Shown: positions 36,364 to 45,075 of the stretch, piece by piece | How positions within the stretch are numbered: position 1 is the first letter of the stretch | Layout of the letters: every line of letters begins with the position of its first letter | Source of the DNA: DAOTXR01 sp034435375 | Lineage (GTDB): Bacteria > Chloroflexota > Anaerolineae > Aggregatilineales > UBA3940 | Assembly (NCBI GenBank): GCA_034435375.1 | Contig: DAOTXR010000073.1 | Coordinates: forward strand, 1-64,000 | Direction: 5' to 3' | Length of the DNA stretch: 64,000 nucleotides | Notes under the pieces: model-generated | Told to the model about the DNA's origin: nothing | What the model saw: only the letters and a program-made list of their open reading frames with translations | The model's database searches: none | Made by a program: the position numbers and the translations under genes

Positions 36364-36869
36364 TGACAAGCAGCGCCGCGCCCGCCGAGGGCAGCCTGGT
36401 CCGGCACGACATCGACGTGGGCAACATGCTGTATGGCTCAGCGCACTTCATATCGCTGCGCCTTCCAGAACAGTGGGACATTGCGCCAGGGGTTGGACAC
36501 CCGGAGGTCATGGCCGTCCACGAGCGCGCCGGGCGGCGCTGGATCGTCAGCGGCAGGGCGTGGTATGTGCTCTATCACCGCGACCTGGGCTGGGCGATGG
36601 AGCTTAAGCTGGAGAGCACTACCCGACCCCGCCGCCCACGCAGCCTGCCCGAACCGGCTGAGACGCTTGAAGTGCACGGGCACCACGCCCAGATACGTCG
36701 CTGGCGGCGTCGGCGCGGCCTGCTGCATCCCAGGACGATCACCTTTATCGAAGTGGTCTATGACTGCGAACGCAGCGACCGTCACATCCGGCTTGAACTC
36801 AGCGGGCGCTGCCCGCCTGAGGGTTTCGAGCAGATGCTGCGCTTTATCCCAGCCTGGTGGTGCCACTGA
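36363..36869 (+). CDS. Unknown protein coupled to ATPase copy 2
   Basis: A 168-residue protein, family not recognised. Its ATG overlaps the ATPase TGA (TGATG), a sign of translational coupling. Mostly beta-strand-like sequence with many Arg and Trp residues: SLRLPEQWDIAPG, RRWIVSGRAWYVLYH, ELKLESTTRPRRPRS, then FIEVVYDCERSDRHIRLEL. No signal peptide or membrane segment. Probably a soluble partner of the ATPase cluster. Confidence 0.75.
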   Translation: MTSSAAPAEGSLVRHDIDVGNMLYGSAHFISLRLPEQWDIAPGVGHPEVMAVHERAGRRWIVSGRAWYVLYHRDLGWAMELKLESTTRPRRPRSLPEPAETLEVHGHHAQIRRWRRRRGLLHPRTITFIEVVYDCERSDRHIRLELSGRCPPEGFEQMLRFIPAWWCH

Positions 36870-36884
36870 GCAGACCCGTGATCG

Positions 36885-37562
36885 TCAAGCCCTCCCTCCT
36901 ACAACGTCTTTCTCGCCAGCAGCGCTGGCCGCGGCTGCCAGATCGGTGAACAGCCCGGCAGCGCTGCCGCCTCTGGTGTAGAGGCCGGCCAGCGAGAGGA
37001 TGACGATGAACTGCGGCGCTTGGCGGCTCCACGAGATATGCTGCACGAGTGGCCCATACTTCTCCAGGAAGGGAGCCTGTGCGGCGCACAGCGCCGCCGC
37101 GCCGCGCCCACGTGCGCCGATCAGCAGGCCATGCGGCCCATCTTGCAGCGTCCAGGGATGCGCTTTCTCGGCCCGCATCTGACGGGCCAAGCCGCTGCCG
37201 GCCCTGACCACCTCCACCTCGCCGGGCGTGGCTACCCGCAGCGTGGCCTTGAAAAACAGCCGGTCGCGCTTGCCGCGCAGCAGGTCGAACAGGAAAAGGG
37301 GCAACAGCTCGCGGGAGGCAAGCAGGTAGATCAGTTGGACCTCTTTGAACGGCGGGACGGCCTTGCGTATCTGGATCTGAGCGCCGGAGCCAGAGGAGCC
37401 GATCCACCGCGAGGAAACCTCGCCGCCAAGCTGATCGAAACCGTTGCGCAGCCAGAAGAAGACAGCCAGGCCACGCCTTCGGTTGACGATGGCCGCGCCC
37501 AAGTACCACAACGCCAGGAATATGCCCAGGCCGAAGACGATTGTTTCGGGTGTCAGTTGCAT
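36885..37562 (-). CDS. Unknown membrane-anchored protein, opposite strand within ATPase cluster
   Basis: About 225 residues from ATG 37562, preceded by AGGAGA. A single N-terminal membrane segment (IVFGLGIFLALWYLGAAIV) followed by an Arg-rich stretch and a soluble domain with LLASRELLPLFLFDLLRG and LFFKATLRVATPGEVEVV. Family not recognised. It is divergent from the paralogue gene at 37595, the two starts being 32 bases apart, and convergent with 36363. Position suggests membership of the same system. Confidence 0.72.
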   Translation of the reverse strand: MQLTPETIVFGLGIFLALWYLGAAIVNRRRGLAVFFWLRNGFDQLGGEVSSRWIGSSGSGAQIQIRKAVPPFKEVQLIYLLASRELLPLFLFDLLRGKRDRLFFKATLRVATPGEVEVVRAGSGLARQMRAEKAHPWTLQDGPHGLLIGARGRGAAALCAAQAPFLEKYGPLVQHISWSRQAPQFIVILSLAGLYTRGGSAAGLFTDLAAAASAAGEKDVVGGRA

Positions 37563-37594
37563 TGCAGTTCTCTCCTGAGGGAGCAGTGCCAACC

Positions 37595-37915
37595 ATGACT
37601 GACTATGACAGGCCCACTGAAGACGCCAAGCCCATCCACGCCTTGCAGCGCACGCTGAGGCAGATCAGTCTGCATCTGAAGGACTTCTGGTATGGCATGA
37701 CGTACTTCGAGATGGACATGACTCTGCGCAAAGAGAAAAGCGAGCTTGAGCACCTGTTCATGCTGATCAGCTTTGGCGACTTGATCGGGCTGCCGATTCT
37801 GCCGCCCTATTACTCCCTGCGCCTGCTGCCCTTTATCGTGCCACTGCTGCAAAACTGGAAGCGCCGCCTGCTGCGCGAGAAAGACCTCACCGATATAGTG
37901 GGAGGCGGTGGATAA
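37595..37915 (+). CDS. Small hydrophobic-core protein, second paralogue
   Basis: About 106 residues from ATG 37595 (AGGGAG about a dozen bases upstream). Shares with 33956 the blocks EHLFMLISFGDLIGLPILPP, YYSLRLLPFIVP and WKRRLLREKDLTD, with far less conservation in the N-terminal third. The two paralogues bracket the ATPase pair, which makes a two-client or two-anchor arrangement plausible. Family unknown to me. Confidence 0.8.
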   Translation: MTDYDRPTEDAKPIHALQRTLRQISLHLKDFWYGMTYFEMDMTLRKEKSELEHLFMLISFGDLIGLPILPPYYSLRLLPFIVPLLQNWKRRLLREKDLTDIVGGGG

Positions 37916-37919
37916 CCCC

Positions 37920-38846
37920 CTACCCTCCCCGGGCGCGTCGTTCCTGAGGCAGCAGCACGCTGTAGATGAAGGTATTGACAGGCACTGGTATCCCCAGTTC
38001 AGCGCCCCTGCGCATCACGAATCCATTCTGCGCCTCCAGCTCGGAGGGGCGCCCTTCCATAATGTCGCGCTGCATCGAAGACGTTGAGTCCGGGGCCAGA
38101 CCCTCGCAGAAGGCCAGCGTCCGGGGCACGATGTCCTCCTCCAGTACGACGCCACACGCCCTCGCCAGCGCCTCGACCTCGCGCATGGCCTGTTCAAGCA
38201 TGTGACGGGCTTCAGGGCAAGCCATCAGCTCGCCAGCCGGGACGCGGGTCACGGCCCCCATGCCGCTGTACGGCGCAATGAACAGAAACTTGGTCCAGCG
38301 AGCCTGGTTGATGTTGTCGCTGACCTCAACCGGCACCCCAGCGCGACTCAAGGCATCGGCAATGGCCTGCACGCGCGGCGTGATCGACCCATCCAACTCG
38401 CCCAGGGTGATGTGCCGGAACGGGCTGCTCTGCTGGATCACCCCCGGCGCAGCGACCAGGCTCACGATCCGGCAGGTCCCGCCGAGCACCGGCCCTGGCC
38501 CCAGGATGGCGATCAGACGCTCCGAGGCATCGACGCCGTTTTGCAGAGGCAAGATGGCCGTCTGCGGCCCGACCATGGGTCGCAGCGCTTCGCCTGCCGG
38601 CTCAATGTGGTGGGTTTTGGTCGTAAACAGGATCAGGTCCACCGGGCCGACCACGGCAGGGTCGTCAGTGGCCTGAGCAGGCTGGATGGTGAAGCTGCCG
38701 TGGATGCTTTCAATGCGTAGTCCGCGCGACTGAATGGCTCGCAGGTGCTCACCCCGCGCAATAAACGTCACCTCTTCGCCGGCGTGCGCCAGCAGCCCTC
38801 CAAAGTATCCGCCGACGCCGCCCGCGCCCATCACTGCGATCCGCAT
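37920..38846 (-). CDS. panE: 2-dehydropantoate 2-reductase
   Basis: A 308-residue NADPH-dependent ketopantoate reductase of pantothenate/CoA synthesis. N-terminal Rossmann motif MRIAVMGAGGVGGYFGG; TKTHHIEPAGEAL and LPLQNGVDASERL (the conserved QNG) follow; the C-terminal helical domain has the NQARWTKFLFIAPYSGMGAV region with catalytic Lys. Ordinary length. Convergent with the preceding small gene, four bases apart. Confidence 0.9.
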   Translation of the reverse strand: MRIAVMGAGGVGGYFGGLLAHAGEEVTFIARGEHLRAIQSRGLRIESIHGSFTIQPAQATDDPAVVGPVDLILFTTKTHHIEPAGEALRPMVGPQTAILPLQNGVDASERLIAILGPGPVLGGTCRIVSLVAAPGVIQQSSPFRHITLGELDGSITPRVQAIADALSRAGVPVEVSDNINQARWTKFLFIAPYSGMGAVTRVPAGELMACPEARHMLEQAMREVEALARACGVVLEEDIVPRTLAFCEGLAPDSTSSMQRDIMEGRPSELEAQNGFVMRRGAELGIPVPVNTFIYSVLLPQERRARGG

Positions 38847-39078
38847 AGCTCCTCCCTCCGATCACACCACCGAACGTGCCTGTGGGGCGCACTTCTGATC
38901 AGCACCCTGCGGTAAGTGTAACCGATCTAGCTCAATAGCCAAACCCTCTGGGAGGCAACTTCGACCTCAATGTTGACAACCCCACCCCAGACCCGCTAAC
39001 ATACAGCGGCTTGGGACCGGGCGGGCCTCCGTCGCTCGCCGGACCGTCACATCCGCAGATTGGTTGAGAAAGCTGGCC

Positions 39079-39771
39079 ATGATACAGGGGTTCATCTTCG
39101 ACTTAGACGGCCTGATGGTCGACAGCGAGTGGCTATCCTATCGGGCCTGGCTGCGGTGCCTGGAGTTCTACGGCGCGACCATGACCGAGGACCAGTATCG
39201 GGGCCTGATCGGCACCAGCCACGACACGACGTTGCGCTACATCGCCGATCTGGTTGGCCTTGAGGGGATCGAGGAGGCGCTTCAGCAGGGGTATCAGGAG
39301 CACATCGGTGCGCTGATCGACCAGGGGCACCTGAAGCCCATGCCGGGGCTGCTCCCGCTGATCGAGGCGCTGCACGCACGGGGCTATCGGTTGGGCGTGG
39401 CCTCCAACAGCGCCACATCCTTCGTTCAGCGCGCCACGCGCCACATCGGGGCGGATCGCTACTTGAGCTGCCTGGTCGGCAGGGACCAGGTGCCCAATGC
39501 CAAACCTGCGCCAGACGTGTATCTGAAGGCCGCCAGATGCCTGGGGGTGTCTCCGGCGAACTGCCTGGCATTCGAGGATACAGCTATCGGAGCACAGGCA
39601 GCGCTGGCGGCGGGAATGCGTTGTGTGCTGATTCCCAGCCCCGGCCTGGAGGTCTTGCCGCCGGAAGGCATCGAAGCGGTGTTCCCATCGCTCAGCGACT
39701 TTCACGCCGCTCTGGATCGCCTGCTGCCAGGCCAACCAGGCCCGAATGGGGGCAGCCGCGAGCGCGCCTGA
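39079..39771 (+). CDS. HAD-family sugar-phosphatase/phosphomutase-like hydrolase
   Basis: About 230 residues. HAD motif I FIFDLDGLMVDSE, motif II in GVASNSATSF, motif III with Lys in VPNAKPAPDVYL, motif IV AFEDTAIGAQAA. The cap domain is helical, as in beta-phosphoglucomutase and related phosphatases. ATG 39079 gives a start right before motif I; an upstream TTG at 39064 is possible. Substrate unknown. Confidence 0.87.
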   Translation: MIQGFIFDLDGLMVDSEWLSYRAWLRCLEFYGATMTEDQYRGLIGTSHDTTLRYIADLVGLEGIEEALQQGYQEHIGALIDQGHLKPMPGLLPLIEALHARGYRLGVASNSATSFVQRATRHIGADRYLSCLVGRDQVPNAKPAPDVYLKAARCLGVSPANCLAFEDTAIGAQAALAAGMRCVLIPSPGLEVLPPEGIEAVFPSLSDFHAALDRLLPGQPGPNGGSRERA

Positions 39772-39877
39772 AGTGACGCTTACCCTGCCCAGCGCGAAAG
39801 GCGCGGGCGTGGACGTGACGCACAGCATCAAAGCCATCCGAGCGCGTGGCGCGAATGTGGAATCACGGCGCACTACC

Positions 39878-40183
39878 TTACAATCCTACAGCCCTGACGG
39901 CCCAGAAAGTGAGCATTCCGCCGAGAATTGTCCAGAAGACGTTGCGCGTGCGCCAGGCAACGACAGCGCCGGCCATGACAGCCAATGCTGATAGCCCGAT
40001 CTCCAGGCGTCCCTGCGGCGCAAATACCGCAGGGACGATCAAGGCAGCCAAGACCGCCGGAGGGACATAGCGCAGCCAGCGGCGCACCAGCGGCGGCAGC
40101 TCGCGCCCCAGGGCAGCGATCAGGGCAAAGCGGGTGAAGAAGGTTGCCAAGCCCATCCCGGCGAAGATCACGAGCGCGTCCAT
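39878..40183 (-). CDS. azlD: AzlD-like branched-chain amino acid exporter subunit
   Basis: A 101-residue protein with three to four hydrophobic segments and the AzlD pattern FAGMGLATFFTRFAL near the N-terminus. Works with AzlC to export branched-chain amino acids. Its start overlaps the end of azlC by 16 bases. Confidence 0.88.
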   Translation of the reverse strand: MDALVIFAGMGLATFFTRFALIAALGRELPPLVRRWLRYVPPAVLAALIVPAVFAPQGRLEIGLSALAVMAGAVVAWRTRNVFWTILGGMLTFWAVRAVGL

Positions 40184-40854
40184 GCCCTGTCCACCTCCTC
40201 AAACAGCAGGCCCAATCCACTGCCCACCAGTCCGCCGACGATGATGTACCACTTGCCGGGCAGTGTGAAGGCGCACATCAGCGCCAGCGCTGCCGAGGCC
40301 AGCGCGACGGCCAGGCCGGCGCGATCCCTGAGAAACGAAGCGAGCAGCCCCAGAAAAGCCAGGGGAAACACCAGATCAAGCCCGTAGCGAGCAGGATCGG
40401 GGAGAGCTGCGCCGAGCAGCGCTCCGGCTAGGCCGCTAGTCGTCCACACCAGGTACATGCCAAGATTGGCTCCCAGAAAGTAGCGATGGCTACCCCGGCC
40501 CCGCTCATATTCAGCGATGGTGAGGGCATAGGATTCGTCGCACATCCACAGCGCCAGGAATGCCTTCCAGGGTACAGGCAGATCGCGCAAGTGCGGGGCC
40601 AGCGAGGCGCCCATCAGCAAGTGGCGCAGGTTGATGATCAGCGTGGTCAGAATGAGGGTGGCAGCCGAAGCTGACGCCCACATGCCCACCGCGGCGAACT
40701 GAGCCGACCCGGCGTGGACCAGGATCGACATGGCCCACACCTGCCACGGCGCAAACCCGGCCTGGCGAGCCATGACGCCATACAACAGGCCAAAGGCAAC
40801 CACGCCTGGCGCTAGAGGGAAAACTGCTAGAAATCCACGTCGAAAATCCTGCAC
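40168..40854 (-). CDS. azlC: AzlC-like branched-chain amino acid exporter subunit
   Basis: A 228-residue membrane protein with AzlC motifs FPLAPGVVAFGLLYGVMARQAG, SILVHAGSAQFAAVG and INLRHLLMGASLAPHL. Forms a two-component exporter with AzlD. First gene of this minus-strand pair. Confidence 0.9.
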   Translation of the reverse strand: MQDFRRGFLAVFPLAPGVVAFGLLYGVMARQAGFAPWQVWAMSILVHAGSAQFAAVGMWASASAATLILTTLIINLRHLLMGASLAPHLRDLPVPWKAFLALWMCDESYALTIAEYERGRGSHRYFLGANLGMYLVWTTSGLAGALLGAALPDPARYGLDLVFPLAFLGLLASFLRDRAGLAVALASAALALMCAFTLPGKWYIIVGGLVGSGLGLLFEEVDRAWTRS

Positions 40855-41083
40855 CTGACGCTCCTGTTGGTAGTGTAAGCACGTGATGTCCTCTGCAACC
40901 CGGCACGCAGGCGTGTGTTGCTCTCTAGCGGGTCAGCTATTTTCAATCATGCCGTATTTTGGCGGAGGTGTGGAGGGCTACCTGGACTACGGCCAGCGAC
41001 CTGCCAGCGGGCATTGCCCTCATCGTCCCCCCTACCTCAAGGGTCTCCCCCTACCCCCCTGCTTCTTGGTCCCCGAATCACAC

Positions 41084-41110
41084 TTGCTCCGGCCATAATC
41101 ATGCTATAAT
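41084..41110 (+). promoter_or_regulatory. Candidate promoter of the YtxH-like gene
   Basis: TTGCTC at 41084-41089 and a perfect TATAAT at 41105-41110, spacing 15. It lies in the 318-base gap between divergent azlC and the small coiled-coil gene; nothing else was recognised in that gap. Confidence 0.45.
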
Positions 41111-41172
41111 GAGTGGCAAGAAGCGCGCTTTCGACGCTTGTGAGAAGGGGCAGGAAAGGAACAACAGTCGCC

Positions 41173-41397
41173 ATGCGTTGGTTTCTCAATTTTCTGTTCG
41201 GGTTGCTGGTAGGTGCGCTCATTGGCGCTACACTGGCCCTGATCTTTGCGCCGTCTTCTGGTGCGCAGCTTCGTGCGGACATCCAATCCCGTGCTGACCA
41301 GATCGCAACGGACGTGCGCGAGGCAGTCGCCGAGGAGCGCAGGCGCCTGGAAGCAGAGCTTGAGGCGCTCAAGCGCGGCGAGATCAAAGTCGCCTAA
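41173..41397 (+). CDS. YtxH-like small membrane protein
   Basis: A 74-residue protein with one membrane segment rich in glycine (FLFGLLVGALIGATLALIFAP) followed by SSGAQLRADI and a charged coiled coil to the end. This matches the YtxH (general stress/gas-vesicle-like) family. Role poorly defined. A strong terminator follows. Confidence 0.82.
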   Translation: MRWFLNFLFGLLVGALIGATLALIFAPSSGAQLRADIQSRADQIATDVREAVAEERRRLEAELEALKRGEIKVA

Positions 41398-41435
41398 GCA
41401 AGAGAACCAGATGTTCTGTGCTCCTTGCAACCCAA

Positions 41436-41471
41436 ACAAGCAGCGAGGCATGGGGCCTCGCTGCTTGTTTT
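41436..41471 (+). terminator. Rho-independent terminator
   Basis: ACAAGCAGCGAGGC pairs perfectly with GCCTCGCTGCTTGT around a five-base loop and is followed by TTTT. It ends the YtxH-like transcript. Confidence 0.9.
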
Positions 41472-41507
41472 ACGGGCCGATCAAACCCTGCCTTAAAGCT
41501 GCCAGGC

Positions 41508-43598
41508 TTACGGCCCCACTGTGATCGTATATCGATAAGAGGCAGCCTCCGTCGTGTGGCGCGTCAGCCCGCTGACCACCAACACGGCTGGCTCCCCGCC
41601 GCCGGGCACTGTCACCGTCATCTCGCCCCGATTGGTCTGGTCAAGCGGCATCCGGACCACCTGGTACGATCCACTGCCGTCAGGCACCACCGCCTGCACC
41701 ACGAATCGCTGCGCCAGCACGTTGTTGTGCCGGACGAACCCACGCGCCTCCCAGCCGCCGTCCTCGGCCTCGGCGTCATCGCACCATCCAATCGCCCGGA
41801 GGCACAGGTTGTCCAGCGCCAGCCCTGGCTCGTTCACTGCATCGTCGGTGATCAGCTCGAAGCGCAGCAGGATTTCTTGTCCGGCATAGGCGCTCAAGTC
41901 AATCGACTCGTGCAACCAGCCCTCGGCATTTGCCCCTGGTTGGTCGCGGCTGAAGCCCGTGTAGCCTGAGCCGTAACTGTTGCCGTGCGGGTCGTCGGTG
42001 GTCGTGTGGGGCGTGGGCAGGATAGTCCATGTCTCACCGTCGTCGGTCGAGACAGCCAGGTAGGCGTAATCCCATCCTTCCTCGATGGCATACCACACGT
42101 CGTATTCAAGCACCGCCTGATTGACATCCGTCAGATCGAGGCGGCGTGTCAGCGTCATATCGCTGTCGTCCCCCCGGTTTGACCACCATACAAAGTGATC
42201 GTCCGTGGTCGTGTCGCCATCGGTGTTGTAGGTGTTGGCAGGCAGGATGCGCACCTGCTGGGTGCCCTCAAACCCGATCGTCAGCTCGGCAGGTCCATAC
42301 ATCTCGATGTAATCCGTGCCGTACTGATGCACCTGCCGCCACCCGCTGTCGACAGGATACACACTGAACCCCTCGATCCTGGACAGGGGATATAGAGCGG
42401 GGATATTGGGATAACCATATATTCCCGGCGGGATGTCGGCGTCATTCAGCAGGTTGGCGATCACCCAATCGGCGAATACCTCGTCGGCAGTGACGCCAGC
42501 CCCGATGTGCGCCAGCGTCTCATCGACGGCCGCCAGCCCGTTGCCGGGATTGGCGACCAGCTCACGCAGCGCATCCTGGCCAAAGCGATCCAGAAAGTAG
42601 GCGTTGAACAAGAAGGCGGAGCCGTAGCTGGCCCCAGGGTCATCCGGCCAGCTGTTGAGCTGCAAGTCAGGGTCCATCAAAAAGAAGGGAATGGCGTCTG
42701 ACGGCCCAAAGCCATTCAGAAAGGCTGCCAGTTCGCTCATACCCTCATTCATCCACGACTCTTCGTTGCGATCCACATTCCAGTGGATCATATGCTGGAA
42801 CTCGTGGGCCAGCACACCGTCGTAGTACTCGCCAGGCTGGATGTTCTCGATATTGATAAAGAAGATCTCTTTTTCGTTCGAATAAGGCACCACACTGACC
42901 GGGTACTCGCTGGGGCTGTAGAAATACCCCAGGATGCTCCACCCCAACTGGCCGGAGTTCAGGATGTGCAGGCGTGGGTCGCCGTCAATGCCCGGCGACG
43001 CCTCGCTCCCGAAGTAGGCCCGATTGGTAGGGTAAGTCTCCTGGCTGAAGCGCTCCGCCGATTCGACCAGCGCTGCATAGTCGTAGCTCAGGCCCTGCTC
43101 GACCCACATGTAGACGTTCTCGGCAATATAGACCAGCTCGGCCCTCACCTCGACTACCGCCTCGGCGTCATCGTTGTCAACCCAAAACGAGATCACGTCG
43201 CCGACGGCATAGGTACGAGGCGTAGGTGGAGTAGCCTCACTGATGCCCAGGAAGCGCCGCGCCAGGTCGTAACGGTCGCGCGGCGGCAGCTCGGCCATGA
43301 GGGCTTCTGGTGCTACTGGCATCATCGGCGCCGGCGTGTTGCCTGGCACATCCATGGGTGTGACGGGCAGCGTGGGCGCCGGCGTCGCCTCGTCGTAGGA
43401 TGGCCGCGTGGATGAGCTGAAGAGCGTTGCCGGCGCGTAGGTGACTGGCCTGGCCAGCCCTCCCCATACGCCGAAGGCTATGCCAGCCCCAGCCAACACA
43501 ATCAGGCATGCGCACAACACCGCGATCAGCACGCCGCCGCCAAGCGCGATCCACAGCCAGAGGTTGTCCTTTGATTGGGAGGTGTGTGTAGTTTCCAT
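41508..43598 (-). CDS. Immune-inhibitor-A-like M6 metalloprotease, membrane-anchored
   Basis: About 696 residues from ATG 43598; the open frame runs further upstream but starts here by content. One N-terminal membrane segment (IALGGGVLIAVLCACLIVL), a Pro/Thr-rich linker, then a metallopeptidase domain with HEFQHMIHW (HExxH zinc site) and a nearby MNEGMSELAAFL. The C-terminal part has the MAM-like immune inhibitor A region, LEYDVWYAIEEGWDYAYLAV and LALDNLCLRAIGW. Probably acts outside the cell on peptides or proteins. TATAAT-like boxes lie at 43605-43610 and 43629-43634 on the coding strand. Confidence 0.87.
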   Translation of the reverse strand: METTHTSQSKDNLWLWIALGGGVLIAVLCACLIVLAGAGIAFGVWGGLARPVTYAPATLFSSSTRPSYDEATPAPTLPVTPMDVPGNTPAPMMPVAPEALMAELPPRDRYDLARRFLGISEATPPTPRTYAVGDVISFWVDNDDAEAVVEVRAELVYIAENVYMWVEQGLSYDYAALVESAERFSQETYPTNRAYFGSEASPGIDGDPRLHILNSGQLGWSILGYFYSPSEYPVSVVPYSNEKEIFFINIENIQPGEYYDGVLAHEFQHMIHWNVDRNEESWMNEGMSELAAFLNGFGPSDAIPFFLMDPDLQLNSWPDDPGASYGSAFLFNAYFLDRFGQDALRELVANPGNGLAAVDETLAHIGAGVTADEVFADWVIANLLNDADIPPGIYGYPNIPALYPLSRIEGFSVYPVDSGWRQVHQYGTDYIEMYGPAELTIGFEGTQQVRILPANTYNTDGDTTTDDHFVWWSNRGDDSDMTLTRRLDLTDVNQAVLEYDVWYAIEEGWDYAYLAVSTDDGETWTILPTPHTTTDDPHGNSYGSGYTGFSRDQPGANAEGWLHESIDLSAYAGQEILLRFELITDDAVNEPGLALDNLCLRAIGWCDDAEAEDGGWEARGFVRHNNVLAQRFVVQAVVPDGSGSYQVVRMPLDQTNRGEMTVTVPGGGEPAVLVVSGLTRHTTEAASYRYTITVGP

Positions 43599-43780
43599 GG
43601 GGAGATTATAGCAGATTATGGATTTGTCATTATAGCGCAGGCGCGCTGAGGAGTTGAGGGTGAGGCCAGATGACGACACTGGTTTCACGCCAGGCATACA
43701 GCGAACCGGCGCAGAGCACCCCCGCCAGACGTGACAACCGGCACTGGTTCTTCCGCCGATCCTCACCTGGCGTCGGAGTG

Positions 43781-43800
43781 ATATTCGATATACTGAATAT
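43781..43800 (+). promoter_or_regulatory. ArsR-type operator in front of decayed arsR
   Basis: A perfect inverted repeat ATATTC-GATATACT-GAATAT. Its inner core TATTC-N8-GAATA is identical in layout to the site at 12750-12767 before the intact ArsR gene, so the surviving repressor may bind here in trans. Confidence 0.65.
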
Positions 43801-43813
43801 AGAATAAGGTAGA

Positions 43814-43999
43814 GTGAGCAAGCTGTGGACGGATCGAAGCGAATGGCCCACATTGCCCGCCCGGCTAGACATGCTGGCCGAACTGCGGCGCGACGAGACC
43901 TGTGTGCGCCACCTTGACCACATCGCTGGCCCTCGCCGTGATCGACCGTCGGCACAGGGCGGCCCGCACGGCAAAGGCCGGCTGAGCTTGTACATCTTA
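43814..43999 (+). pseudogene. Remnant of an ArsR-family repressor gene
   Basis: The + frame reads LPARLDMLAELRRDETCVRHLDHIAG, which lines up with RLQILSVLRQGEACVCHLETVLG of the intact ArsR at 12802. After this the similarity stops and the recognition helix and wing are missing; the first CVC cysteine is kept but the second is Arg. An operator lies just upstream and a thioredoxin gene just downstream, the same order as in the intact locus. The remnant is too short to be a working repressor. Confidence 0.6.
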
Positions 44000-44018
44000 A
44001 ACAAACAGGAGGCTCACC

Positions 44019-44273
44019 ATGTTGGAGATCAAAGTCCTCGGCACCGGCTGTGAGCGGTGCCAAAAGGTCGAAGCCATCACCCGCCAGGCTATAGCTGAGA
44101 TGGGTCTGGAGGCTCACATCGAGAAAGTCACCGACTATACCCAGATCACGCAGTACGATGTGCTCACCACACCCGGCCTGGTCATCAACGGCAAGGTCGT
44201 CTGTTCTGGGCGCATCCCCACCCAGGCCGAAGTGACCACCTGGCTGGTCAACGCCGAGATGGAAGCTCACTGA
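44019..44273 (+). CDS. Small thioredoxin-like redox protein
   Basis: An 84-residue thioredoxin-fold protein with active site C-E-R-C (KVLGTGCERCQKVEA) and TTPGLVINGKVVCSG carrying the cis-Pro. Equivalent to the C-terminal half of the fusion at 13311-13835. AACAGGAGG lies close before the ATG. The upstream operator would place it under ArsR-type control, as in known ArsR-thioredoxin-permease loci. Confidence 0.9.
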   Translation: MLEIKVLGTGCERCQKVEAITRQAIAEMGLEAHIEKVTDYTQITQYDVLTTPGLVINGKVVCSGRIPTQAEVTTWLVNAEMEAH

Positions 44274-44506
44274 CCGGAGATTGTTCGCACGGGATCGCCA
44301 CCCTGCGCGAGCTTGGCGGCGGCGTAGGCCGTCTCTCCTGGCCAGATCACCTCCTCGCCTCCCAATCGGCAATCGCCCGATCCTCAGGGGCACAGCGGCG
44401 CTGTGCCCCTGACTTGCAGCCAGCCGCCAGACAGGCTTTAATACAGGGCAAGGCCCGTGTGCGCGGTCCGACCCTTACCCAACGGTATTGCCCTTTGGAT
44501 TGTCTA

Positions 44507-45052
44507 ATGGCCGATCTGCTTCACCCTGAAGCCCAGCCTTTTCTCGACTCGATTGTCCTTGTCCAGACCACGCCCTGCCTGGCCGAGCCAGGGAAGATCA
44601 TCGTGGTGGGCAGGCCGTCCAGCGCCCTCAATGCCGTGCTGCCCTACTTGGCCACCCTGCCTAATGTCATTGCCTACAACCCCAATGCCCCAGCCCTCAC
44701 CTTTCGCCGCCAGCCGGGATTTTTAACCCTGTACGCCGACCGGGTGTACATCACGCAGGTGACAGATCACGAAGAAGGGCAGCAGCTCCTGGCCGCTCTC
44801 ACCGATGCCATCAACGCTACCTGGACGCACCGGCACGCCATCACCGCCGTCACCACACGGCGTGCAGCGCCGCGTCCGCTCGACGTGTGGTCATTGCTGC
44901 CGCAGACCAACTGTGGCGAGTGCGGCGAGCCAACCTGCATGGCATTCGCCTTCGCTTTGATCCAGCAGCGCCGGGCGCTGGCCGAGTGCGCTGTCCTGGC
45001 AGATGATCCCGCCCTGGCTGGCCAACGGGCAGCCATTGAGGCCATGCTATGA
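44507..45052 (+). CDS. Fe-S cluster protein, paralogue of 17050-17583
   Basis: About 181 residues from ATG 44507; the frame extends to a TTG at 44414 and the real start is unsure. C-terminal LLPQTNCGECGEPTCMAFA is nearly the same as in the first copy, with a later Cys (LAECAVLA). The N-terminal domain also matches in layout (NAVLPYLATL, then YITQVTDHEEGQQLL against YQIAVSNVEDRDEAM). Function unknown. Confidence 0.78.
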   Translation: MADLLHPEAQPFLDSIVLVQTTPCLAEPGKIIVVGRPSSALNAVLPYLATLPNVIAYNPNAPALTFRRQPGFLTLYADRVYITQVTDHEEGQQLLAALTDAINATWTHRHAITAVTTRRAAPRPLDVWSLLPQTNCGECGEPTCMAFAFALIQQRRALAECAVLADDPALAGQRAAIEAML

Positions 45053-45075
45053 AGTCGCCGCGATGAAGCGATCCC

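Noticed and set aside
43599..44393. N-terminal extension of the M6 protease to 961 residues
   Set aside because: The extension overlaps the thioredoxin gene and the ArsR remnant; the membrane segment after Met at 43598 marks the real start.
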